Positions 20,443 through 29,038 of a stretch of 35,807 nt of DNA are shown piece after piece. Each line of letters starts with the position of its first letter. Position 1 is the stretch's first letter. A program made the translations under genes and the position numbers. Source of the DNA: Phytophthora quininea (Eukaryota; Oomycota; Peronosporomycetes; Peronosporales; Peronosporaceae); contig JAAVTG010000324.1 of assembly GCA_011947345.1 (NCBI GenBank), positions 1 through 35,807 on the forward strand, in the 5' to 3' direction. The notes beneath the pieces are model-generated. The model made no database searches. It saw only the letters and a program-made list of their open reading frames with translations, and had not been told where the DNA came from.

Positions 20443-21667
20443 TCAAACCAACAGCGACGTGACGAATCCATTGCGGTAGGATCGGTCAATTTGAACCACT
20501 CCGTTTGCCACCAAAGAATAGAGTGCACGGATCACCACTCCGTTTCCGTTCGGGATTCCCTGCTTCTGCAGTACTGTACTGGCCTCCTGCTTCAGTTCAT
20601 TAACTCCCATCTCCCCTTCGTGTTCATACAGCAAGTGCAACAGCACCGCTTCCTCCCGCAGTGTCGGCGGGCTCGTGTCTCTCGCCGTCAGCAGCTGCAC
20701 GTCGACCATGTGCCGCATCTTTCGCTTGCGTCTGGCCAGCTCCAGTCCCAGCGAGTCCACTTTGGCTTGCACTTTGGCTCTTTCCACTTTGGCGTCCGCC
20801 ATCCCGTCTTTCAAGGTCGGCAGGTCCCTGGCGTTCTCCTCCTGCTTCTCTTCCTGCTCTTCAGCAGCGATAATCTCTCTCTGGAGAGCCTCCTTCTCCT
20901 CTTTCAGCTCCCTTAGCACTTGTTCCCTCGCAGCCGCAGCTGCATCTGCCTCCACATCGACATGTTCAGGCTTCTCCAGAGCCACAGACTTCCTCTTCTT
21001 CCTCTCTAAAGAGTCAATAGCTGCTTCAATGTCTCTCTTCTCCTCCTTCCTCAATGCCAGAGCCTCCCGGAGCTCTCCAACTTCTTCTTCTTCCTCCTCC
21101 TCCTGCTCGCTGAGGGCTCCGTTCTCCTCCTGCAGAGCTTGCAGCTCCACCTCCCTCTCGGCCAGTTTCTGCTCTCTCTCTGCATCCGCTGCGCCCACGC
21201 CGTTTCCTCCTGGGCCAGCTGACTCTCTACACGGTCCTGCACACCCATCTCATCCCCGTGGCCTTCACCTTGTCCTGGAAGAGCTTCACAGAGGCCGAGA
21301 GCGACTCGAACCTCCGTTTGAGCCGGTTCAGGCGCTCTTGGGCATCCTTGCCGCCTTGTTTCGCATCCATCTCCCTCGCCAGTCGTACCAAAGCGTCTTG
21401 CCATGTTTCCTGAGGGTTCAGCGTGCTATTTTCCGCTGTGTAGGCCAAAGAAGACACTACCGAGTAGAGCGACTTCGACGCATTAGTTGGGGTAGAGTTT
21501 TTAGGCTTTTGCGCGTCTGTTTGGGATTTAAGAGACACCAAGATGTTGGTTGAAGGCAGGCAGAACACGCAGGACGCGATGGAGGCGCCCAGCTCGCGCA
21601 GATCGTCCGCGCGGAGCTCCAGACGACGGGCGTCTTCCGCCACTCGACGACGCTTGCGCTCCGACAT
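20443..21667 (-). CDS. Coiled-coil protein with C-terminal winged-helix-like domain
   Basis: I do not recognise this protein. It starts MSERKRRRVAEDARRLE at 21667. A short globular N-domain (LGASIASCVFCLP) and a Ser/Thr/Asn-rich linker precede a long coiled coil from about 21400 to 20700 that is rich in Glu, Lys and Gln, with an eight-Glu run near 21085. The C-terminal 75 residues (LREEAVLLHLLYEHEGEMGV, VVIRALYSLVANGVVQID) look like a small winged helix or tetratricopeptide-free helical cap. Such a layout recalls kinetochore or cohesin-associated proteins, but no family signature is present. Two frame repairs are needed: the G runs at 21253-21256 and 21186-21187. The ORF otherwise lacks introns. 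Confidence 0.65.
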
Positions 21668-21710
21668 TTTTCGAGTAAATATACTTGGTAAAAAACCGTT
21701 TTTAGCTGAA

Positions 21711-21725
21711 AAGGAAATTGAAAAC
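21711..21725 (-). promoter_or_regulatory. Candidate initiator element
   Basis: The minus strand reads TTTTCAATTTCCTTTTCAGC 45-60 bases upstream of the coiled-coil gene start. TCAATTTCC is close to the oomycete initiator core TCAWTYYNC. It is a sequence match only and could be chance in an A/T-rich leader. Confidence 0.3.
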
Positions 21726-21856
21726 GCTTTAAAAAACTCGTTTTGTGGAGCACCGCTCGTAATGGCAAAGCTATCTGCCAACAGCATCCGCCGGGGTGGA
21801 GTCTTCGTAGCCGTACGACGACGTGCTGAACGGGGAACTCGAATCGCGATCTGAAC

Positions 21857-22458
21857 CTAAACTGATCGCGTGTTATCACTACGGGCCTTCTTCACGGCAC
21901 CCGGCTTTCTTCTTTTGGCCCTTTGCTCTGCGGTCAAACGGACTGGGTGGTGGCAGAGGCGTCCAGCGGTGCTACCGCTCATCTGTTGAGCACGCTTCTT
22001 TCAAATTCGACGAGCAATACGGCGCCTGCGAGTTCGTTCACGTCGACGCTGGGTTTGAATCCGCGGCGCCGCTCGTCGGCGTCTGCAGCTGCTCGAGCTG
22101 CGCTCTCACGGCTGCATGCTCACGGACAAACGCGTCCGATGTTAGTTACCGTTCACGTCGATAGATCCCCTCTGCGTTAGCATGGTGACACTGGTGGTCC
22201 ACCAGAATGTTGCGAACTAAGAACGGCGACAAACTTTCGCTGCATCCCACAGCGCCGAATTGCTGGACGTTGACCACCGCTTGGTCACCTTTATTGCGAC
22301 TATGGATACCAAAAGTATAATCAGCACTAGAAAACTTCCAAAACTCGCACACCGCAAAAAAGATGCACTACTTACACCCTCGCTTCCTCAGGGAAATTGT
22401 GAATACCGGTTTGGCGTCTCTCCAATTTGAGCGCAAGCGTGAGCAACTGGTAGTTCAT
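21857..22458 (-). CDS. Small conserved-looking basic protein, unknown, with in-frame stop
   Basis: The start at 22458 gives MNYQLLTLALKLERR; exon 1 ends at 22376 with a GTAAGT donor. The intron is 22300-22375 and the splice phase (2) matches. Exon 2 encodes RNKGDQAVVNVQQFGAVGC and LVRNILVDHQCHHANAEGIY, then a helix SDAFVREHAAVRAQLEQLQ, and a basic tail LTAEQRAKRRKPGAVKKARS ending at 21857. Frame needs two one-base repairs (near 22044 and 21996). An in-frame TAA sits at about 22148-22150 between RRER and LTSDAF. It is either a sequencing substitution, an unrecognised small intron or a real nonsense mutation. No family recognised; a nuclear protein is possible from the basic tail. Confidence 0.45.
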
Positions 22459-24152
22459 AAGTGAGTGTACTTTGGCTGGTTGTGGTGCGTTGAGCTCAAG
22501 CTCTATGTAATGATGCTGATTTGGATTTTTCTATGGGTAGCAATCCCCGCGCTGTTACTGGTTGGATTTTAACTTAGTGGATGAGTGGTTGTGGAGACGT
22601 GCGACTGATTGGGTCAAGGCTGTCGCGGGAGACCTACCAAGGATGGCCCCTAGATTTCGGAAGCCTGCGTCGGGAGTATGTGAATCCCGAAACGCACTGG
22701 AGGCTCGGTCCGAAGCCGCACCTCGTCCATCAGCAAGTGCTCCAGAGTGGGCAGAAATCACATTGAGGGAACGTATCCCCTCTGTGACTTGTGTAACCTT
22801 GGTCTCAAAGCGCACGATGGGTGTGACGCTATAGGCTCTCAAGACCCAGTCTGCTCCAACAAAGCACGTGGTGCGCAACACACCATATTTCCAAGAAGCT
22901 GCAATGCTTGATGAAGGTGGATTCCCCGATCGTCTAGAACTCTGGAACCGGATTCGGTATCCTGGACGCAGATCGGCGTTCCAGGGTGACCGATCCCTGA
23001 ACCGTGATTCGGGATGTATGGGGTTGCGGAAGTCTCTATACAAACATCAAGTCAAGAACTGATCGCCAGCGCGAGTGGAGTGGAGCGCCTGGAGTTGAAG
23101 TTGCGAGAGGTCACCCCGTTTGGGAAACTTGACCCCCATTGAGCAATGGAGATGCCCCAGGATTGCGCACCCAGTGATGACTCCATAGTCAGACCAAGTC
23201 ATTTGCACCGTCCATATTCAAGTCAAGATATTGTCAGAGGATCGTTCAAGATTCGTACTTAGTATTGCATAGCTAGTTTGTATGAGATTTTAACAGAGTT
23301 CGATTTTCCCCCAAGTGCTCAAGTGCTCCGAGGAAGCGGAGGCCGCATTGGGCGTTAAGGGCACCTTGGCTTAGGGACTAGCCTCGCGTGGAACTCCCCC
23401 GTGTTCAAGTTCAGTTGGGAAGGGGAGTTCTAGGGCGTGTTGCTCCTGGATTGACCCCGACCCATTCCATATCCTAGTTGGGCCGTCGGTACATCCGGGC
23501 GTCACTCATTTTATATTGACCTGACCGTCTTTTGTGGCTGGATAGCAGTGACCACCAGGGCGTTGACACTAACTGCGTTGTGAATCGACTGACCTATGCT
23601 TTGTAACCGAGTGCTGTATCTGTTGCTCCACGAGGAGCTGGTGCGCGAACGTCGGGGTGTTCGAGACCTTCCAGGTGTCCCGAACCGCATACGCCCCATC
23701 GATCCTGGACGAGGACCCACCACCCGAGGGTCCAAAAGAATAAGTGGTGGCTGCATATCGGTATCGAACTCTATATTGTTTATTGTTATCTTGAACAAGA
23801 TTTGGCTGTGTGGTCCTGGAGTGCGACCACAAGCTACCTTCTATCTCTTCTAACCCGCTCTCTGTAGCAAGCGCGTTCGGGGAACTCCAGAACCGCAGTA
23901 CTAACCTACCCGGTACCTGTATCCTGGGCAGGTATCCTCCCTGGTCGTCGAGTCCAGCGATTCGAACCCTTAGGGTTTGCACACAAGGTACACGCCAACG
24001 GCTCCAGAAGGCCCTTGGGCCGTCTGGAACTGCTACCCCCGCAGACCAGTTCATTCGGGTCCCGCCATTGTACACCTCCTGGGCGAAAGTTTTTCACCGA
24101 GCTTCGCTATATCTAACTACATCGCTTTATTTCCTGTTTTGATTCTCACAAG
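22459..24152. repeat. Gene-poor, repeat-like DNA (possible decayed LTR element)
   Basis: No coding sequence of recognisable family was found on either strand, although open frames up to 168 codons occur on the minus strand (23569-24075). The texture differs from the genes: many CAAGTCAAG-type words (about 23047 and 23218), Pro/Arg/Ser-rich accidental translations, and a stretch at 23430-23600 that reads like a noncoding terminal repeat. An LTR-retroelement remnant is a guess. No paired terminal repeat could be established by eye. Confidence 0.35.
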
Positions 24153-24977
24153 ATGGCACCTACCAAGCTAAAACAGGGAGGGGAAAAAGCTGGACAGGGC
24201 CAGAGCTGAATCGCATGCTTACTGCGGTTGAAGACATCCTGCCTCTCGGAGGCAACGAGCGGGAGAACGTCGCAACGCGATACGGCCAGGATCTTCCCCA
24301 TGAGTTTTCGGAGCGCGACGTGGACGCTTTCAAGAGGAATTCATGGTGCTAAAGAACTCTAAAAGCCCACTGGCGACCCGGCATGTCCGGAGGAGATAGT
24401 GCGTTCAAAACGCGCGAACTACAAGACGGAATGCCGTTCCGGCGTTGAGGAATTCGAGGACACGGCGGCTCCAACACCAGGTCCTGACGATACGATCTTG
24501 GCAACACCAACTGGACACGACACGACAACAGCAGCCTCAACTTCTCCCAGTGCGGCCGCATCCGTTGCGACTCCTGGAGGAGTGGTGCCACAGCCTTTGT
24601 AGTTAAAAGCAACGCTGAGCATGAATCTGGAGCACGTTTGGCATCCAAGTGGTGTGCCAAGACGCCAAACCAGCTTGCTGCTCTAAGTGAGCAGCTGAAG
24701 CGCAGCTGTGCATCTGCTGAAGGTGTATTATTTTTCACACCGTCAAACGCAGGAGGACAATCGATAGTTTGCTGAGTAAGCTGCAACGAGAAAATGATGA
24801 TGGCTCTGACATGATGCAAGCAATCGCAGCATGGAGGAGCGGGCTGCTGCGCGAGAGATTGAATACCGTCGAGAGCGCGACGAACGAGAGGCTGAGTGGG
24901 AGCACCGCCGCGACGAATTGTTTTTCGTCTTGATGGCGAAGCTGGTGGGTGACAAGGCGGAACCATCCAGCAGCTAG
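24153..24977 (+). pseudogene. Myb/SANT-like ORF of Harbinger-type element, frameshifted
   Basis: The start MAPTKLKQGG at 24153 is followed, after a frame change, by GPELNRMLTAVEDILPLGGN, then NVATRYGQDLPHEFSERDVD and AFKR. This is a SANT-like three-helix DNA-binding pattern common in oomycete transposon proteins. A Thr/Pro/Ser-rich linker (24460-24600) follows. The C-terminus is a charged coiled coil (EERAAAREIEYRRERDEREA, then ELFFVLMAKLVGDKAEPSSS) ending at 24977. At least three or four frame breaks separate these pieces. Unlike the host genes, not all of them look like simple one-base losses, so real decay is likely here. Confidence 0.6.
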
Positions 24978-25078
24978 AGCTCAAGCACGCTAGTTGAGAG
25001 ATTTGGAACAGGATAACCGTAGATTCACTCATCTTCCAAGCGAGCAGCTTTGTATTTCACTTACATCAACTGTCTCGG

Positions 25079-25673
25079 TCAACTAACCTTAAAGCCCCGT
25101 AAACAAATCTGGCTGGTGCCGGTCTTCCTGACGCGAAAGTTGTACAGTCGATAAACGTTCCGTAGGAGACGTCCGCGTACGTCGGGATCGAATGGGAGGC
25201 GTAGTTGAAGACGACAAGAACAGCGTTCGGCGGATCCCATCCCCCATGCTGCTGATTGCCGCACCGACGTGATTGCATTGCTCAACGCTATCAAACCGAG
25301 GCGGTAATCAGCATGAGGACGTTCTAAATCTCCTTCTTTTAGGGTGTTCGAATCCTCCCAAACAACACTCGGCTAACGGGAAAGGATGGGTCGGCAACAA
25401 CCCCACAACCTTCAAGCGTCCACAACGGGTCTGCCAGGCGTAGCTGTAGCTGTCAACTCGTTTCACCATCGTTCCAGGAACCTGGAAGGTTGTGGCGACC
25501 CCATTCAAGTGTTCCATCGACACCGCAGCATAAAGTGCCTGTGACAAGAACAGAATGCATCCATCCTGGTGGACACAGCAAATAGTTAGCTAGTAAAACT
25601 TAATTTCATGAGATTGGAACTTACCGTTGTAGTGAGCAGTGACATGGGTGTCATTGCGAGAACCGATCCGTCA
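25079..25673 (-). pseudogene. HARBI1-like DDE transposase fragment
   Basis: Minus-strand pieces give SRNDTHVTAHYNG (first catalytic Asp region of the DDE_Tnp_4 fold), a 50-60 nt intron with a GTAAGT donor near 25623, then GVDGTLEWGRHNLPGSWNDG (second Asp region), GCGVVADPSFPVS, ALSNAITSVRQSAAWGMGS and LQLRLPFDPDVRGRLLRNVY. Order and spacing fit the C-terminal two thirds of a Harbinger transposase. Several frame breaks and at least one stop occur, and the N-terminal helix-turn-helix half is absent. Confidence 0.65.
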
Positions 25674-25805
25674 GCGGGGAAGACGTGAGCCGTGGCACCA
25701 TTGCCATCGTCAGCCGCGGCAGCTTGAAGCTGGCGGTACAGCAGACAGAAGACGGCGAGGACGACTAAGCAGACGGAGGCATGGACGAGTAGCGGACGAC
25801 AGCGG

Positions 25806-25885
25806 CATGACCAAGACTACTGCAGCACGACCAAGACTACTACAACACGACTAGGACAACAGCAGCACGCAAGAGGACAACGCTG
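25806..25885 (+). repeat. 20-bp imperfect minisatellite, four units
   Basis: Four successive 20-base units begin at 25806, 25826, 25846 and 25866. Units 1 and 2 are CATGACCAAGACTACTGCAG and CACGACCAAGACTACTACAA, with three differences. Units 3 and 4 are more diverged (CACGACTAGGACAACAGCAG and CACGCAAGAGGACAACGCTG). Confidence 0.7.
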
Positions 25886-27172
25886 GCAGCAGCCAGGCCG
25901 AAGATCAAGTCAAGCAGGAGAAGGCGACGACTACCCAATAGAGCTAGTACGGCGTAACGAACGCCGCGAGCAGGCGTCTACGGAAAGACCGCAGGAAGGC
26001 GAAGAGCCACGCGCTATCGGATGCATGTGTAAGTAGGAGGCAGTCTAAGATTCGAGTTGTAGCGAGTAGGTGCCGGTTTGGTGCCGTCGCGGAATATATT
26101 CAAGTTACTAGACGACGACTATTCGCAGCCACGGCGACGACTGACGCGAAGATCGAGCCACCGCCAAAACCGAGGACCAGCACGGTAATCTAGCCCGTGA
26201 GGGAGGGTGACACAGTAGTAGTAGCCTGGTATTGCTTGCGGCAGTAGCCACCATCGGGCACCCGAGCCAGCCCCGGCAGTAGATTAGCCCGCACGGCCGG
26301 CAAGCATAACGCCCTTGAAGGACTTCTGGCACGAGGCAACTGGACGTCTACTGCACGGAAAAGACCTAGATAGCAGGTTGCATTTTGTGTATTAAGTAGT
26401 TAGTGTTATGTAGGTTGGCCACCAGACACCGCCCGAGGCCACGGGCAGGACTGGCGCAGTAGCGCGCAGCAGATCGACGCACAGTCACATCACCAGCAGC
26501 ACGAACTGGAGATAAGAGTTACGGCCAGCTTTCTGAGCGTTCTGTAGATCAGGACTTTGAACACTGTAATTTTTTCCACCTACAAACCCCCACTCACCCT
26601 TGAAGCAAAGGCCCTCTAGCCTGCACTTGACGCGCGCTCAACGATCACGATATTTAGTACCTACACAATCTTGCGCTTGCCCCCATGAATGTTTGTGCGA
26701 CAATTCGGAAATGGTGTATACGGACCTTCGTTTCGTCAGTCACGAAACACCTTCGGCCGACATGTTTTTATGGACGATCCTTGCCATAATCAGGAGCGGC
26801 AGCCGTCAAATGCCAGCGAACCGCCAATGATGCGGTTCTTAATTTACTTCGAGAGTTTGCAACGAATATTCTGAAGCCATGATCGCGACGCAAATCGCGA
26901 TTCTAGTCAGAGACTTAAGTTGGTGCTGTTGATCGCGAGCTGCAAACTATGATAGGACAACATATTGAATCCGTGGGCTGGTGCTGCTCCAGACGATAGA
27001 AATCACGAACTGAGTTTCAATGACGCAGTTGAACAAGTAGCGGACCCATTGAAATGTTCACGGCTACAACAATTATGTTGTGGATTGGCTACCAGTTTTT
27101 CCAACACGGCATCTGTTGTGGCATAGTACCGGGAATTTCCGTGCCAGCCCCGTCTCATCTGGACCCGGGTCA

Positions 27173-27191
27173 CTGATGTGGACCACATCAG
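27173..27191. repeat. Perfect 9-bp-arm palindrome
   Basis: CTGATGTGG and CCACATCAG are perfect inverted arms separated by one A. It sits in repeat-rich DNA 30 bases before a second palindrome. Confidence 0.7.
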
Positions 27192-27220
27192 AATCGGGCC
27201 AGGACACATAAGGTACCAGT

Positions 27221-27235
27221 GGTGTGGGCCACACC
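27221..27235. repeat. Perfect 7-bp-arm palindrome
   Basis: GGTGTGG and CCACACC are perfect inverted arms separated by one G. The TGTGG/CCACA core is shared with the palindrome at 27173-27191. Confidence 0.65.
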
Positions 27236-28421
27236 GGGCCCAGACCCCAAGCTGTCCTGTCCCGTGGTCCCGGTCAGGATCTGCTTTAGATTCCTCCTCA
27301 GACCATACTCAATCTCTTACTTCATCGTGCACCACGCAAGATGAGGGGCCGAAACATGTATTACAGCGACGAAGTGATATAAATCACCAAACAGCCCGAG
27401 CCGTAGGCTGGGTTGTGCCCGGGAGTGGAGCGGTGGATCGAAACTTGGCGGTGTTCTTGTGCGGCGTGAGCGTGCGAATGACTTGAGCTCTCTCGCGCGC
27501 GCCAGTCGCGTCGTTGTATCTTGGCGGCTGCCGTGTAACCAGAAAAATCTACTTCGGTAACCCGGAATACCGAGTCAAGTCAAATCCGGAGAATACACTG
27601 CAAGGTGACACCCTCCTCCTAATTTGTGTCATGGTGCCTTTGATCCGGGCTATACTGGGACCGAGTCAAATTCGATGGGCCATAGTGTCCCCAAGTCAAG
27701 TCAGGAAGGCACGTACCCAGGATGCGTCGGGACGTTGTCAAAGGCGACAGATTCAGTCCCTAAACCGGGTCCATAGTGTAATCAAGTATAGTTCATAGGA
27801 ACGTAACTCGCCCCGGCGAAAGCTGGGGCGACCAATTCGGTCTACCTTTTTCCCTCGAGTGCGCAAGTGTTCTCTTCAGTGCGATCGTCTAGGATCAGCG
27901 CCACAGAGGGCCGGAGCTGTGCTTAAGGCTATCCCGGTAATATTTCCATTCTCATAGCCTATTTTCCCCAGGGAGTTAGGCATTTGTGACCCGGCAGCGG
28001 TCTGGCCGACCCGGGTTTGCACATTCCATATTTCTAGGGCCATCGCCCCCGGAGTCTTCCGTCCGAAAGAACAGAGTGTATATTGTGTGTCGTGTTCCCG
28101 GTCCCGCACCCAGACAGTATCCCGGACCGTTGTGTGTATAACTGCCGTCAGCAGCTCTCCAGTACCAGGTTGAGACGTTCTTTGAACAACTCGGTGACCG
28201 GTCCCTGATCAAAGCAACCGCTTTTGAAGGGGTACACAAGGTGAAGCACTGACCGGCCCAGGGCCCTCCCGTTCTCGGTCCCCAACAAGGACCCAAAGAA
28301 ACGTTTGAGCGAGAGGATCCCCAGATCACGACCCCGGATAAATACCTCGTCCGGGCGGAGCCGTCTGACTCACTTGGGAGTATCACGTGTATAACACCAG
28401 GAAGTGGTAAAAGCCCAAGCG

Positions 28422-28550
28422 CTACATCACACTGTCGAGTCGGACTTCTCGATTGTCAAGTGGTAGCTGAATGAACCTCGAATTGCATTGATCTCACTTG
28501 CTGTGTAAGAGCTTTTCCAAGCAAAACAGTTTGAGCAATCAGAGAACTGT
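28422..28550 (+). pseudogene. hAT-like transposase C-terminal remnant
   Basis: One frame reads TVESDFSIVKW, a stop, LNEPRIALISLAV, a stop, then ELFQAKQFEQSEN. The pattern of an acidic-aromatic start (ESDFSIVKW), a hydrophobic helix and AKQF resembles the C-terminal end of oomycete BED-finger/hAT transposases. Two in-frame stops and no upstream continuation show it is a dead fragment. The match rests on a short segment. Confidence 0.35.
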
Positions 28551-28691
28551 CGTTGGATCAGCCAAAGTGCCGAGATAAAGATGTCGAACTATAACTAATA
28601 CAACACTATGTGGTTGTCGCCGGTGTCAAGGAGATCTTATGTAAATTGGAACGTGCCATTCATCAAAGTTAAAGACAGGTACTAGTTTACA

Positions 28692-28871
28692 CTACACAAC
28701 AAACAAACTACGGCTCACATGGATATCATCCGTTTCTTCGAGGATAGCCCGAGAAATTGTGTTTTTGTAACTTGTTACTGCCGTTGGAAAATCAACAACA
28801 ACAGCAACTACTCCATTGTCTGCGTTGCTGTCACCTGCTACTGTATCTCTTGTGCACACAAACTCCTCCAT
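28692..28871 (-). CDS. Small ORF of unknown function upstream of COPA
   Basis: A 59-codon ORF starts MEEFVCTRDTVAGDSNADNG at 28871. It contains a hydrophobic run (GVVAVVVDFPTAVTSY) and an acidic end (ILEETDDIH), directly followed by a GTGAGC donor-like site. Splicing to an acceptor near 28665 would add about 14 residues. It is head-to-head with COPA, 167 bp apart. It may be a transposon fragment or an antisense transcript. No family recognised. Confidence 0.25.
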   Translation of the reverse strand: MEEFVCTRDTVAGDSNADNGVVAVVVDFPTAVTSYKNTISRAILEETDDIHVSRSLFVV

Positions 28872-29038
28872 GCCTCAACAGCGAGTCGGTAAATTTGAGC
28901 TGTTTTTGATACTGCTATATTTACAAATGTTACATATAAATTAGAAATAAAACTTTGATTTTTTTATCGCCACGTGCCACAACGCAAAAGCTACAGCAAG
29001 GAAGGGGATCTTCACGACGGCAGACGCCCCTCCCCGCT

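Larger units (their letters stand above)
24153..25673. mobile_element. Decayed PIF/Harbinger-type DNA transposon
   Basis: Two convergent broken ORFs sit together: a Myb/SANT-like DNA-binding ORF (plus, 24153-24977) and a HARBI1-like DDE transposase (minus, 25079-25673). Autonomous Harbinger elements carry exactly this pair, the Myb-like protein helping the transposase to bind the ends. Both ORFs have several frame breaks and the transposase N-terminus is missing, so the copy is dead. Terminal inverted repeats and the 3-bp target duplication were not found by eye, so true borders are unknown and may lie further out. Confidence 0.6.
25674..28421. repeat. Gene-poor, repeat-rich island
   Basis: No gene of recognisable family was found. 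It holds a 20-bp minisatellite (25806-25885), two short palindromes (27173-27235) and further CAAGTCAAG-type words near 25903, 27570 and 27692 that are shared with 22.5-23.3 kb. Open frames such as 27976-28386 (minus) translate to Gly/Arg/Pro/Ser-rich, low-information sequence without a start context or splice support. Decayed transposon or LTR sequence is the likely origin. Confidence 0.4.

Noticed and set aside
20661..21553. Long plus-strand ORFs over the coiled-coil gene (up to 292 codons, Ser-rich)
   Set aside because: Ser/Cys/Phe-rich translation is the usual antisense of Glu/Lys/Arg-rich coiled coil; the minus-strand reading is coherent.
1..22458. Mass pseudogenisation of the gene block
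   Set aside because: Between breaks the reading frames keep family motifs and clean splice sites, and the breaks are nearly all one-base losses in runs. Real decay would also give substitutions, larger indels and mixed frameshift directions.
23945..23990. tRNA-like GATTCGAACCC sequence
   Set aside because: The T-loop-like string lacks a pairing T-stem, and no acceptor, D or anticodon arms could be built.
23569..24075. 168-codon minus-strand ORF, considered as a retroelement gag
   Set aside because: No zinc knuckle, protease or reverse-transcriptase motif is visible in it or nearby.
25340..25380. Second tRNA-like GTTCGAATCC string
   Set aside because: It lies inside the transposase reading frame and lacks a cloverleaf.
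27976..28386. 136-codon minus-strand ORF in the repeat island
   Set aside because: Gly/Arg/Pro/Ser-rich with no recognisable domain, codon bias unlike host genes and no splice or promoter context.
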